A stretch of 64,000 nt of DNA from Mucilaginibacter empetricola (GTDB lineage Bacteria > Bacteroidota > Bacteroidia > Sphingobacteriales > Sphingobacteriaceae). Both the position numbers and the translations under genes were made by a program. The stretch spans positions 626,017 to 690,016 of the forward strand of contig NZ_JANUBZ010000002.1 in assembly GCF_024808665.1 (NCBI RefSeq), in the 5' to 3' direction. Positions 53,384 to 62,909 of this stretch are shown here, piece after piece. The notes under the pieces were generated by a model that did no database searches, had not been told where the DNA came from, and worked only from the letters and a program-made list of their open reading frames with translations. Numbering within the stretch: the stretch's first letter is position 1; each line of letters opens with the position of its first letter.

Positions 53384-54817
53384 ATGAAAAAATTGATTTC
53401 GGCAATTCTTGTTTTTACAACTCTTGCGGTTCATGCGCAATCCAACGGCAGGATAAAAGTAGCCTGTATAGGCGCCAGTATTACCTATGGCGCCTTTATC
53501 GAGAACAGGGAACAGAATTGCTACCCTGCCCAGCTGCAAAATATGCTTGGAAACCGGTACCAGGTAATAAATTACGGCGTAAGCGCTACTACTTTATTGC
53601 GTAAAGGCGATTACCCGTACTGGCAAACCAAACAGTATCATGACGCTTTAGCCGATAACCCGGATGTGGTAATTATTGACCTGGGCGGCAATGACTCAAA
53701 ATTAGTTAACCGCATACATCTGGATCAATACGAGCATGATTATAAGGAGTTTATTCATTCATTTACAGAGCTGCCATCGCACCCGCGTGTTATTTTATTG
53801 CAGGCTATGGCCTGTTTTTTGAAAGACACAGCCGGTATTTGGGATCCGGTGATTGTGAATCAGATTAATCCGAAGATACAAAAGGTAGCTTACGACGAGC
53901 ATATAGAGGTCATTGATATGCATTCGCCATTTGCTAATAAAGAAGCCAACATGCCCGATAAGCTGCATCCGGATAAAATTGGCGCCGGTATTATGGCGCA
54001 AAACGTTTACAGGGTGATAGCACAAAAACGCGATACGAGTTTTAATATATTCAAAAGCCTTAATATGCCATTAAAGCAAAGTTCGTTTTATGGCTATGCG
54101 TGCGCTGATTTTATTTTTAACGGAAGAAACTGTAAAATAGCAAAGCCCAAATTTGCGGCAATTGGTCATCCATGGGTTTGGCGCGCGCGTTTTTGGGGCC
54201 ATGAACCACAAACAGACATTGCATTGCTTCAGCAAGGTTTTCACATTGTTTACTTCGATGCGGCAGAGCTGCTGGGCAATAACGAGGCTATTGCTGATTG
54301 GGATACCTATTATAAATTATTACACAAAGCAGGGCTCGCTAAAAAAGCGGTATTGGAAGGCATGAGCCGCGGTGGCGTTTATGCATTTAACTGGGCGGCT
54401 TCAAATCCCGAAAAGGTAGCCTGTGTGTATGTTGATAATCCTTTACTGAATATTCCGTCGTGGGCAGCACAGTTTATCAATAAGCCTAACACGAAGGATG
54501 AAATGTTTTTGTCTTTTAAAAAAGATTATAACCTGACGACTGACAGCGATATAATAAACTTTAAAGGCAGCCCTGTTGATAAGGTAAAACAGATTGTAAA
54601 GGGCAAATATCTTATACTAATACTTTGTGCCGATGCAGATGAGCAGGTGAATGCGCAGGAAAATACACTGCTGTTTGAGCAAAAAGTAAAAGCATTGAAC
54701 GGCAATATCACTGTAATACACAAGCCTGGATTTAAACATCACCCGCATAGCTTTCCTAATCCGGCGCCAATTGTTGATTTTATATTGAAGGAAACAGGGT
54801 ATGTTAACGAACGATAA
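53384..54817 (+). CDS. Two-domain esterase: SGNH/GDSL hydrolase fused to alpha/beta hydrolase
   Basis: A 477-residue exported protein with signal peptide (1-19, VHAQ). The first domain (about 24-215) is an SGNH hydrolase with S32 (IGASITYG), N103 (GGND) and D192-x-x-H195 (DKLH). The second (about 235-477) is an alpha/beta hydrolase with nucleophile elbow GMSRGG (S328), probable acid D417 or D419, and a His near the end (KHHPHS). Both catalytic sets look complete, so it may remove two kinds of ester (such as acetyl groups) from plant polysaccharide. It overlaps the next gene by 17 bases if that gene's first ATG is used. Confidence 0.82.
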   Translation: MKKLISAILVFTTLAVHAQSNGRIKVACIGASITYGAFIENREQNCYPAQLQNMLGNRYQVINYGVSATTLLRKGDYPYWQTKQYHDALADNPDVVIIDLGGNDSKLVNRIHLDQYEHDYKEFIHSFTELPSHPRVILLQAMACFLKDTAGIWDPVIVNQINPKIQKVAYDEHIEVIDMHSPFANKEANMPDKLHPDKIGAGIMAQNVYRVIAQKRDTSFNIFKSLNMPLKQSSFYGYACADFIFNGRNCKIAKPKFAAIGHPWVWRARFWGHEPQTDIALLQQGFHIVYFDAAELLGNNEAIADWDTYYKLLHKAGLAKKAVLEGMSRGGVYAFNWAASNPEKVACVYVDNPLLNIPSWAAQFINKPNTKDEMFLSFKKDYNLTTDSDIINFKGSPVDKVKQIVKGKYLILILCADADEQVNAQENTLLFEQKVKALNGNITVIHKPGFKHHPHSFPNPAPIVDFILKETGYVNER

Positions 54818-57098
54818 AAATATATTCAGAATGATGAGCAATATTACCGTTATAAATAGAATAAACAATCAGTTAAACAACTGCCGAAGAACACTAAAGA
54901 TACTATCGGTTGCTTTACCGCTGTTAATCACTTCGATAAAAGGCTACACCCAAGCAGTTAAAAGCCATGGGCCTGGTTCCGCCGAAACGAAGCCAGCCGT
55001 TAATTCATTGCTGGATGTCTATAACGTAACCTGGGATACCCCCGGGCCCAGTTCATCGCAGTCTATGCCAACAGGTAATGGAGATATTGGTTTGAACGTT
55101 TGGGTTGAACCCAATGGTGACCTGTGCTTTCTTATCGCGAAAACGGATGCCTGGGGGGCTGCTGCACCGGGCGAAAAGAACCCCTGGATAAAAGCCGGGG
55201 GAGTGCTGATGAAATTGGGAAAGGTTCGTGTCTCTTTAAGTCCCAATCCCATGCTGCACCCAGGGGCAAAATTTAAACAGGTGCTGAAGCTTCATGACAA
55301 CGAGATAGTAGTTAATGAAGGTGCGGGAGAGAAAGCCGTTAAACTTAGGATATGGGTAGATGCTAACCACCCGGTAATCAGAGTTGAATCAAAAAGCGCC
55401 CGGCCGGTAATAGTAAAGGTTACGCTTGATGATTGGCGTATTGATGGTGCGGGAAGTGATACCGTATTATCCAAACGTGCAAACCAGGTAGCCTGGTGCC
55501 ATCAAAATACTGATGATGCTGATCAGCATTTGCGCGGGATCATTTTTGGCGGCCTTATTAAGGGGCAGGGGCTGGTTAAGAAAGATGATACTACTTTGCA
55601 ATCGGTCAGGGCTGCAAAATCACAATTGATAGCTGTTTATCCGCTAACAACAAAAGGGCTATCTAACATACAATGGTTGTCGCAGCTCAGTACACAGGCC
55701 CGGCAAGCAGATCAACTGCCGTTGGAGCAGGCGCGCCAGGCACACCGGCAATGGTGGGACCATTTTTGGCATAGGAGCTGGATATTCATTAAAGGTGATA
55801 GATTAGCAGACAGTACAACCAGGGGATATATTCTGCAACGCTTTGTTACCGCTTGTGCCGGCAGAGGCGCTTATCCTATCAAATTCAACGGATCATTATT
55901 TGTGGTAGACAATTCCCGATATCAGGAGAATGTGAACTCAGTACGGTCAATTGATGCGGATTTCAGGGAATGGGGTGGCCAATACTGGATGCAAAATACA
56001 CGGGCTATGTACTGGCCCCGGTTAATGGCAGGTGACTTTGATGAAATGCTGCCGCTTTTTAACATGTACAGGCACATTCTGCCCGATAATGCCAAACAGG
56101 TAAAAGAATTCTACCATCATGAGGGCGCGTATTTCGCAGAAACTTCGCCTTTTTGGGGTGGCTTATTATACATGGGGCCCGAAGTTAAGGAAAATTGGAC
56201 CGGGCACTACTTTACGCCGATATTGGAGTTAAGTATGATGATGCTTGATTATTATGAATATACTGGTGATAAAAAATTCGCCAAAGAAACACTCCTGCCG
56301 ATTGCTTCAGCAGGTATACAGTTTTTTGATCAGTACTTTAGTCGTGATGCGCAGGGAAAACTCTTGCTTGATCCGGATAACTCAATTGAGATGTTTTGGA
56401 AAGTACATAACCCCGCGCCAGATATTGCGGGCTTGCACGCTGTTATCAGCCGTTTAATAGCTTTACCGGATAATTTGATCGACGGGAAAACGAAAGCAAA
56501 CTGGCAGCGGGTTTATAATGAACTTCCGTACCTGCCAATGGGTGAAAAGGATGGAACGCCTGTTTTATTGCCCTATACCGGACCCCAAACTGTACAGGGA
56601 CGTAATCTGGAAAATCCTGAGCTATATGCCGTCTATCCTTTCAGGATCTATGGTTTAAGTAAACCTGGCCTGCAAATAGCCATCAACACATTCAACGCCC
56701 GCAAATTTAAAGATAAAGGCTGCTGGGTACAGGACCCCATACAGGCCGCTATGCTTGGACTTACAAATGATGCTCAGGCATATGTGACCTTTGCTTTAAC
56801 CCGTAAAGAGCCTACTCTTAAATTTCCGGCATTTTGGGCTACCGGACACGACTATGCACCAGATGAGGACAATGGTGGAAATGGTGAAAATGGTTTACAG
56901 CAAATGTTGCTTCAAACTGAAGGTAAAAAGATTATTCTTTTGCCCGCCTGGCCTAAGGGATGGAGTGCTGATTTTAAACTCAATGCGCCATTTAATACAA
57001 CGGTACAAGGGACAGTGAAAGATGGAATGATAACTAACCTGGTGATCACACCCGCCTCCAGGATGGCCGATGTGGTTGATTTGACGAAGGTGAATTAA
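54801..57098 (+). CDS. DUF5703-type glycoside-hydrolase-like protein, exported
   Basis: A 765-residue exported protein. The start may be 54801 or the ATG at 54831; a signal-like segment (RRTLKILSVALPLLITSIKGYTQ) ends near residue 51. The N-terminal beta-sandwich ('NVTWDTPGPSSSQSMPTGNGDIGLNVWVEPNGDLCFLIAKTDAW') fits the DUF5703 family, and the middle is an alpha/alpha barrel ('GGQYWMQNTRAMYWPRLMAGDFDEMLPLFNMY', 'YEYTGDKKFAKETLLPIASAGIQFFDQYF'), as in GH95-like enzymes. Glu and Asp residues in these helices are candidate catalysts, but activity in this family is not something I can state. It is likely co-transcribed with the esterase fusion. Confidence 0.72.
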   Translation: MLTNDKNIFRMMSNITVINRINNQLNNCRRTLKILSVALPLLITSIKGYTQAVKSHGPGSAETKPAVNSLLDVYNVTWDTPGPSSSQSMPTGNGDIGLNVWVEPNGDLCFLIAKTDAWGAAAPGEKNPWIKAGGVLMKLGKVRVSLSPNPMLHPGAKFKQVLKLHDNEIVVNEGAGEKAVKLRIWVDANHPVIRVESKSARPVIVKVTLDDWRIDGAGSDTVLSKRANQVAWCHQNTDDADQHLRGIIFGGLIKGQGLVKKDDTTLQSVRAAKSQLIAVYPLTTKGLSNIQWLSQLSTQARQADQLPLEQARQAHRQWWDHFWHRSWIFIKGDRLADSTTRGYILQRFVTACAGRGAYPIKFNGSLFVVDNSRYQENVNSVRSIDADFREWGGQYWMQNTRAMYWPRLMAGDFDEMLPLFNMYRHILPDNAKQVKEFYHHEGAYFAETSPFWGGLLYMGPEVKENWTGHYFTPILELSMMMLDYYEYTGDKKFAKETLLPIASAGIQFFDQYFSRDAQGKLLLDPDNSIEMFWKVHNPAPDIAGLHAVISRLIALPDNLIDGKTKANWQRVYNELPYLPMGEKDGTPVLLPYTGPQTVQGRNLENPELYAVYPFRIYGLSKPGLQIAINTFNARKFKDKGCWVQDPIQAAMLGLTNDAQAYVTFALTRKEPTLKFPAFWATGHDYAPDEDNGGNGENGLQQMLLQTEGKKIILLPAWPKGWSADFKLNAPFNTTVQGTVKDGMITNLVITPASRMADVVDLTKVN

Positions 57099-57271
57099 TG
57101 CATAACATTTGTTGTACTATTTAGCAACAGGCCATTTCATCGAAAACTTTCTATGAAATGGTTCAAGAAAATACCCGGCTTCAGGAGTAAACGCTAGTAT
57201 TTATGCGGAGGTTTGCTTATTACTCATTGCGAAAGACAAATAAGCAGCAAGCCCGGATTATAAACAATGCC

Positions 57272-58495
57272 TTAATGTAAATCTGCTGCCGCCCATATAT
57301 CGCGTATGGTATTTTCATCGCCAAGGCCTTTGGGCATAGCCGGGCTTTGGTTATTTGCGTGGTACCAGTTCATTTGTTTGAGCTTTGATGTTTGCCTGCT
57401 ACCCGGCATTTCCAGATGGCCGTTTATATCGGTTTTATGTATCCAGTTATAAGCGTAATGCAGCCAAAAGGTTCGATATGGTTTGCTTTGGTTTGCAAAC
57501 CAGCTGATTTCATCATAACCCCAAACCCAAAAGAAACTCCCGGCAGCTTTTGCCTGCCCGGGCTGATCACTGCCTCCATAGTTATCAAACTCAACCAAAT
57601 AAGGGAGGTGATCACATTGCCAGCCACTTGGCGTAATGCCGCCTTTACTACGCAGGTACAAAGCATCGGTATAGCCAACTTTCAAAACAGCATCCTGTGC
57701 TTCTTCAGGGGTTTCCATTATTCTTAAAGGAAAGGCATGAACATCCAACAATAATTTACCATCGCGAACAAAGCCACCGCCGGGAACGTGTGCATCACAT
57801 ATTACTATTCTGCGGCGGGCATGCTGATGAGCATAAGCCCTGATTAAGCCAAGTACCTGGGCATAATTATCTAAATTCTTGTCATTTTTGTTCATCAGCT
57901 CAACCTGCCCAAAGTGAATACCTTCAATACCGGCATTGATATAGGAAACCGCAAGAAAATAAAACAATAACTTGGTTTCAGGCCTGCTCACGTCAGGCAC
58001 CGAACCGTTACCCCACTTATTTTTGAACATACCATCAGCATAAAGAATATCGTCATACCGAAAGTTTCTTTGCTCAACAGGCATACCTAAGGCAGTAAAT
58101 GTCCAGGCTGGTACAGCAATCTGGTTTATTTCGTCAGTTACGTTTTCAAAAATACAGGCTTGTAAAATAATATCAGGATCGGCCTTGTGTATCTTTAGGG
58201 CCAGTTGTTTTTCCAGCTCGAAGTTTTGCATTAAATGTGCTTCGCCACCCCATTGGCACACCGCTCTTCCTATAAACTTCGCGCCTATATTTTTAATCAT
58301 GCGGAGATTATCGTCAAAGTCGTTTTGGTTAGTAAGCAGGTTTTGCATGGTGATGGAGCGATCAAGGTAATTTTCAAGAACGGGCCTTGAAATGGTTTGG
58401 CTGAACTTATAATCCCTGTCTTTATTTGGTAAACCGCCGGCATATCCCAAATTAAGAAATAATGATAATACGAGTATTGAGGCTCTGATTTTCAT
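57272..58495 (-). CDS. Exported protein of unknown function (possible TIM-barrel glycosidase)
   Basis: A 407-residue protein with signal peptide (1-19, LGYAG). The sequence alternates helix and strand in a barrel-like manner ('NLRMIKNIGAKFIGRAVCQWGGE', 'DIILQACIFENVTDEI', 'AGIEGIHFGQVELMNK', 'RRIVICDAHVPGGG', 'AAGSFFWVWGYDEISWFANQ'). Conserved-looking acidic residues at strand ends (FGQVELM, CDAH, GYDE) would suit a glycosidase active site. I recognise no family. It sits between carbohydrate enzymes and is 70 bases upstream of nothing on its own strand except the GH3 gene, which reads in the same direction. Confidence 0.6.
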   Translation of the reverse strand: MKIRASILVLSLFLNLGYAGGLPNKDRDYKFSQTISRPVLENYLDRSITMQNLLTNQNDFDDNLRMIKNIGAKFIGRAVCQWGGEAHLMQNFELEKQLALKIHKADPDIILQACIFENVTDEINQIAVPAWTFTALGMPVEQRNFRYDDILYADGMFKNKWGNGSVPDVSRPETKLLFYFLAVSYINAGIEGIHFGQVELMNKNDKNLDNYAQVLGLIRAYAHQHARRRIVICDAHVPGGGFVRDGKLLLDVHAFPLRIMETPEEAQDAVLKVGYTDALYLRSKGGITPSGWQCDHLPYLVEFDNYGGSDQPGQAKAAGSFFWVWGYDEISWFANQSKPYRTFWLHYAYNWIHKTDINGHLEMPGSRQTSKLKQMNWYHANNQSPAMPKGLGDENTIRDIWAAADLH

Positions 58496-58565
58496 ATTAC
58501 GATTTGCTTTTTTAGTAATAACAACAACGGTTTATGGGTAAAAAACGACTTTTCCCCTGTTTTAC

Positions 58566-60836
58566 TTATTTGGCAATATGCAGGCTTCCGTTTTGCCTGA
58601 TATCATCGGATGCGCTACCTACCATGACTTTGAATTCGCCGGGCTCAACAACATGTTTCATTTGCCTGTTCCAAACTGCTAATTCTGCTGCATTAAGTTT
58701 AAACGCCACTGTTCCACTTTCGCCTGGTTTTAGGTTAATTCTGCTGAAACCTTTTAATGATTTTACGGGAGTTGTAACGCTTGATACTACATCTCTTATA
58801 TATAGTTGCGCTACTTCCGTGCCCTCAACATTGCCGGTGTTTTTAACCTTTACGGTTATAGTAGCTGTGCCATTAACAGGTATTTTCAATGGGTTGATCT
58901 GCAGATTATCATAACTGAACGTAGTATAACTTAAACCGTGGCCGAAATTAAACAGGGCGGTACTATCCTGGTCAACATAGATATGCCTTGATGACGGTTT
59001 ATGATTATAGTAAAAAGGGATCTGCCCAGTGGAGCGCGGGAAGGTGATAGGTAATTTACCTGAAGGATTGCAGGTGCCTAAAAGTACATCGGCAACTGCA
59101 AGGCCGCCTTTTTCACCCCCAAACCATGCTTCAACTATCGTCGGGATATTTTTTGCCACCCAGTTGATACATAGCGGTCTGCCATTTGCCAATACTACTG
59201 TTACCGGCTTGCCTGTTTTGTAAACAGCTTCAATGAGATTTTCCTGCAGCTTATTAATATCCAGGTTTGATCGGTCTTTTCCTTCGCCTACTTCTTTTAC
59301 ATCTTCACCCAAAACAACTACTGTAGCATCAGTATTATTAACCAATTCAACGGCCCTTTTTAAGTAATCTGCTTGTAAATTAGCAGCTGAATCCGGTTCA
59401 TAACCGGCCTCATAGTTTATATTTATGGAATTACCTGCCCGTTGCTTCAATCCATCTAAAATAGATATTCCTTTATCCTCGGTATTGGAATATCCACCCA
59501 GATAAGCGCTTTTTGCCAACGGGCCAATAATCGCAAGCGACTTTATATTACTATTTAACGGCAGTATATGCTGGTCGTTTTTTAATAGGCAGATACTTTC
59601 TCTGGCTGCCTGTAAAGCCAGGCCTTGATTTTGCTGCGAGTGAAATACTTTTGCTGTTAGCGATGGATTGATGTACGGGTTATCAAACAAGCCTAGTTTA
59701 AATTTTACCCTTAATACGTCTGAAACCGCACGATTCAGATCAGCCATGGATAAGCTCTTGTTTTGTATGGCCAGTTTCATAGCCGTCATAAAATCATCAT
59801 GCGGAAAATCATAGAACTGCATATCCATACCAGCTGTAAAGGTTTGTGCTAAAGCATCACTTGCATTAGCTGCGGTGTGATGGCTATTTAAGGTCATTCT
59901 TATAGCGCCAAGATCTGATAATACGAAGCCTTTGAAGCCCCATTCCTTGCGTAGCACATCTTTCAGCAACCATTCATTATCTACACAGGGTATGCCATCC
60001 ATTTCGCTGTAGGCGGCCATTATCCCCTGAGCGCCACCTTGTTTTATGGCTTTTTCAAAAACATATAAAAAAGATGCCCTGGCTTCACGCTCCCCAATAT
60101 TTACCGTAGCAATATTACTCCCTGCTTCGGGTATACCATGTACGGCAAAGTGCTTGGGTTCAGCAAGTACAGCATTATCATCACTCAAATTTCTTCCTTG
60201 CAGGCCCTTAACCATAGCAACGCCATTAAGCGCGTCGAGGTAAGGGTCTTCACCGTAAGTTTCTTCTGTTCTTCCCCAGCGAGGGTCGCGTGGAAGGCAC
60301 AAGACGGGGCCTAATATCATGTTTATGCCATGTGCCCGCATTTCTGTTGCTATTGCACGGCCTATTTTGTGTATAAGCACAGTATCCCAAGCCGTTGATA
60401 ATGCTATCGGCACCGGGAATGATGTGCTGCCCCGACCGGAGTAGCCATGCAATCCTTCTTCAATAAACAATACTGGAATACCCAGCCGTGTATTTTCAAT
60501 AGCATATTTCTGTATCTGGTTGGTAAGGTCTGCGCCAAGTGGGTAAAAATCATGAATAGAGCCAATACCGGTTGTTCCGATGGTTTGCTTTATTTTTTGG
60601 GCCGAGACAGAACTGGCATCATGCCCCTGCATATCTGATACCATTTTACCCTCAAACATATCCAGCTGCCTTATTTTTTCGATCAATGTCATCCGGCTAA
60701 CCAGGTCGGCAACACGCTGCTCTACGGGCATAGCCGGATTCTGATATGGATATTTATAAACCGGTTTTATGCTTGTAAACGAAAATAAGGTGATAATCAC
60801 AAATGGAATAATAAAAAAGCTTTTCTTTAATCTCAT
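58566..60836 (-). CDS. GH3 family beta-glucosidase/beta-xylosidase, exported
   Basis: A 756-residue exported GH3 enzyme: hydrophobic leader (about 6-24), N-terminal TIM barrel with 'RDPRWGRTEETYGEDPYL', 'EPKHFAVHG' and nucleophile D308 in GFVLSDLGAI, alpha/beta sandwich domain ('IAIIGPLAKSAYLGGYS', 'VVLGEDVKEVGEGKDRSNLDI'), and a C-terminal fibronectin-type III-like domain ('FSYDNLQINPLKIPVNGTATITVKVKNTGN'). The usual SDW is SDL here. GH3 enzymes remove terminal beta-glucose or beta-xylose from oligosaccharides. It is 70 bases before the unknown protein gene on the same strand, and probably leads that transcript. Confidence 0.92.
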   Translation of the reverse strand: MRLKKSFFIIPFVIITLFSFTSIKPVYKYPYQNPAMPVEQRVADLVSRMTLIEKIRQLDMFEGKMVSDMQGHDASSVSAQKIKQTIGTTGIGSIHDFYPLGADLTNQIQKYAIENTRLGIPVLFIEEGLHGYSGRGSTSFPVPIALSTAWDTVLIHKIGRAIATEMRAHGINMILGPVLCLPRDPRWGRTEETYGEDPYLDALNGVAMVKGLQGRNLSDDNAVLAEPKHFAVHGIPEAGSNIATVNIGEREARASFLYVFEKAIKQGGAQGIMAAYSEMDGIPCVDNEWLLKDVLRKEWGFKGFVLSDLGAIRMTLNSHHTAANASDALAQTFTAGMDMQFYDFPHDDFMTAMKLAIQNKSLSMADLNRAVSDVLRVKFKLGLFDNPYINPSLTAKVFHSQQNQGLALQAARESICLLKNDQHILPLNSNIKSLAIIGPLAKSAYLGGYSNTEDKGISILDGLKQRAGNSININYEAGYEPDSAANLQADYLKRAVELVNNTDATVVVLGEDVKEVGEGKDRSNLDINKLQENLIEAVYKTGKPVTVVLANGRPLCINWVAKNIPTIVEAWFGGEKGGLAVADVLLGTCNPSGKLPITFPRSTGQIPFYYNHKPSSRHIYVDQDSTALFNFGHGLSYTTFSYDNLQINPLKIPVNGTATITVKVKNTGNVEGTEVAQLYIRDVVSSVTTPVKSLKGFSRINLKPGESGTVAFKLNAAELAVWNRQMKHVVEPGEFKVMVGSASDDIRQNGSLHIAK

Positions 60837-61150
60837 AAAGATGGTTATTGCTGATAAATGATTTAATTGGTTGTATATCTACAGATAGATACATTGGTTA
60901 GGTAAAACTATACAGCTGCGGATAATAAGTGATTAATAAATAATTAATGGCTCAAAAAGAGAAAAAGTAATTGCTATGTGCTGATCAAACTATAGAAAAA
61001 GCATGCGTCGTGCGTAATTATAACTTTTCACGGCATCGGATACCGACCTCAAGTATTTTAAACTAAGCTTTGCTATTAATGAGTTATTAAGGATTTATTA
61101 ATGACGGTGAATTTATTTGCATGCTGATACCAATTTAACATAAACCAATT
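60837..61150. other. Divergent intergenic region, GH3 / GH71-99-like
   Basis: 314 AT-rich bases between two outward-reading glycosidase genes, presumably holding both promoters. None of the three motif classes found elsewhere in the window occurs here. An ATTAATGACGGTGA at 61097 resembles ATTAATGCCGTGA at 53178 in the other divergent region, too weakly to call. Confidence 0.45.
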
Positions 61151-62443
61151 ATGCAAATCAAATTTACCTTTTCAGGCATTTTATTATTGCTGAGCGCGAT
61201 CGTATTCGGGCAAAATAAGCACAGCACAGAAACGCTTTACCCCACTTATAAGGGTTTAATTATGGCCGGCTACCAGGGCTGGTTCAGGGCCGAAGGCGAC
61301 GGCTCGCAAGCCACCCGGTACGTTTATGGTAATGAAAAACATTCGGGTATTGATGTTTGGCCTGATGTAACTGAATATGAAAAAACTTACCCAACACCTT
61401 TTAAACTGCCAAATGGTGATCAGGCCCGTTTCTTTAGCTCTGTAGATAAAAGCACGGTCGATCTGCATTTTAAATGGATGCAGCAATATGGTATTGATGG
61501 GGTATTTATGCAGCGCTTTTTTAATAATGCTAATGCAAAAAATAAGGAAAAGGAATCAATTGTTTTAAAAAATGCGCTTGAAGCCGCTTCAAAATATAAA
61601 AGAGCCATTGCCGTAATGTATGATCTTTCCGGCTTAAGCGCTTCAGGGCAGGATTGCTCAAGTATTATCGAGGACTGGAAGTATCTGGTTGATCAGTTAA
61701 AGGTAACCAACCAGTCCGGCACAAAAACCTACCTGCATTATAACGGCAAACCGTTGATAGCTATTTGGGGTGTAGGTTTTCCTGACAGGCCATATAACAT
61801 ACGCAACATTGGTTTTGAAAGACTGATAGATTTTTTAAAGAACGACCCTGTATATGGTGGCTGTGCCATTATGATAGGCGTGCCCAATTCATGGCGCAGT
61901 TTAAAGGCCGATTGTACAAATGACCCGTATTTGCATCAGCTCATTAAACAATGTGATATTGTATTACCATGGAGTGTTCAGCGATATTCGCCATTACTGC
62001 ATAATGATATGGACAGATACCGCGACGATATTATTGATGATATGAAATGGTGCAGCGAGAACCACGTTGCTTATGTGCCATGTGTTTATCCTGGTTTCAG
62101 CTGGCATAATTTGAGCCGTTATGAATTTCCTGATGATGTGAAACCGATAGCATCCATACCACGTGAGGGTGGGCGTTTTTACTGGCAAATGTTATCAACT
62201 GCCATGTCGGCAGGTGCATCTATGTTGTATGTAGCCATGTTTGATGAGATAAATGAAGGTACCGCCATATTTAAAGTGAATGGCAATCCGCCGGTAACTG
62301 CGCCTGGTTCAGGAACTTCCTTTGTAAAACTGGACGGGGAGCCATCAGACCAATATTTGTGGTTAACAGGCCAGGCTGCTCAGATTTTAAGAAAAGAAAA
62401 GCCCCTGGTATATAAAATGCCAGAAAGAGAAGCAGTAAAATAA
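61151..62443 (+). CDS. GH71/GH99-like protein, exported
   Basis: A 430-residue exported protein with signal peptide (1-20, SAIVFGQ). The sequence follows the 'GH71/99-like' pattern: 'YKGLIMAGYQGWFRAEGDG', 'GIDVWPDVTEYEK', 'VDLHFKWMQQYGIDGVFMQRFF', 'YGGCAIMIGVPNSWR', 'VAYVPCVYPGFSWHN', 'YVAMFDEINEGTAIFK'. GH99 members are endo-alpha-mannosidases/mannanases, GH71 alpha-1,3-glucanases; this branch is often annotated only as xylosidase/arabinosidase-like. Glu/Asp in VWPDVTEYE and MFDEINEG are candidate catalytic residues. No close partner gene; a long hairpin lies downstream. Confidence 0.75.
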   Translation: MQIKFTFSGILLLLSAIVFGQNKHSTETLYPTYKGLIMAGYQGWFRAEGDGSQATRYVYGNEKHSGIDVWPDVTEYEKTYPTPFKLPNGDQARFFSSVDKSTVDLHFKWMQQYGIDGVFMQRFFNNANAKNKEKESIVLKNALEAASKYKRAIAVMYDLSGLSASGQDCSSIIEDWKYLVDQLKVTNQSGTKTYLHYNGKPLIAIWGVGFPDRPYNIRNIGFERLIDFLKNDPVYGGCAIMIGVPNSWRSLKADCTNDPYLHQLIKQCDIVLPWSVQRYSPLLHNDMDRYRDDIIDDMKWCSENHVAYVPCVYPGFSWHNLSRYEFPDDVKPIASIPREGGRFYWQMLSTAMSAGASMLYVAMFDEINEGTAIFKVNGNPPVTAPGSGTSFVKLDGEPSDQYLWLTGQAAQILRKEKPLVYKMPEREAVK

Positions 62444-62560
62444 GAGGGCATTAACGAGAATTAACCTGGTTTTCTTGTAGTGATGTAGGGGAATAATCAT
62501 GTATAAATTTACCAATCAGCTACAGCAATTGATTATCTGATTAAAAGACCAGGCTAATAA

Positions 62561-62610
62561 CCTGCTGATCGTAACTGTCGAGGTAATTACGATCAGCAGG
62601 TTCTGCTTTT
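62561..62610 (+). terminator. Strong hairpin, probable terminator after the GH71/99-like gene
   Basis: Perfect 14-bp stem CCTGCTGATCGTAA / TTACGATCAGCAGG with a 12-base loop. The T-rich stretch after it (TTCTGCTTTT) is broken, so termination is likely but less certain than at the other sites. Confidence 0.6.
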
Positions 62611-62673
62611 GATTAAATTTGTTTATACTTATTTATCGAATCTGTTTTATAAAATATATCTTTTAAGCATTTC

Positions 62674-62685
62674 GCAATCGATTGT
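62674..62685. promoter_or_regulatory. LacI-type palindromic operator, copy 3
   Basis: GCAATCGATTGT contains the same perfect 10-bp palindrome CAATCGATTG as the copies at 20969 and 31371, differing only in the last flanking base. It lies 224 bp before the gene at 62910. Confidence 0.5.
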
Positions 62686-62909
62686 ATACTAAAAAGGGGC
62701 AAATTTGCAGGTTAATCGGACTACTTGAACGGAATTTTCAAACAGGGCCAATTAAGAAGTTAAAATAATATCATAAATTATAAATTTATTGAAATTACTA
62801 TATTAAATTTGGAATAGTAATGGCAACTTCTGTTGTGCCTTATTTATAAGCCTGTAAAAAGTATTGTATATAATACCGATCATATATACAAAGGAGCATT
62901 AGACTAAGT

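Larger units (their letters stand above)
62444..62909. other. Intergenic region with hairpin and LacI-type palindrome
   Basis: 466 AT-rich bases without a gene. It holds a perfect 14-bp inverted repeat (62561-62600) and a palindrome (62674-62685) 224 bases before the next start. Confidence 0.55.

Noticed and set aside
53178..61110. Similar strings ATTAATGCCGTGA (53178) and ATTAATGACGGTGA (61097) in two divergent regions
   Set aside because: They differ by a substitution and a one-base gap in AT-rich DNA; two weak copies are not enough to claim an operator.
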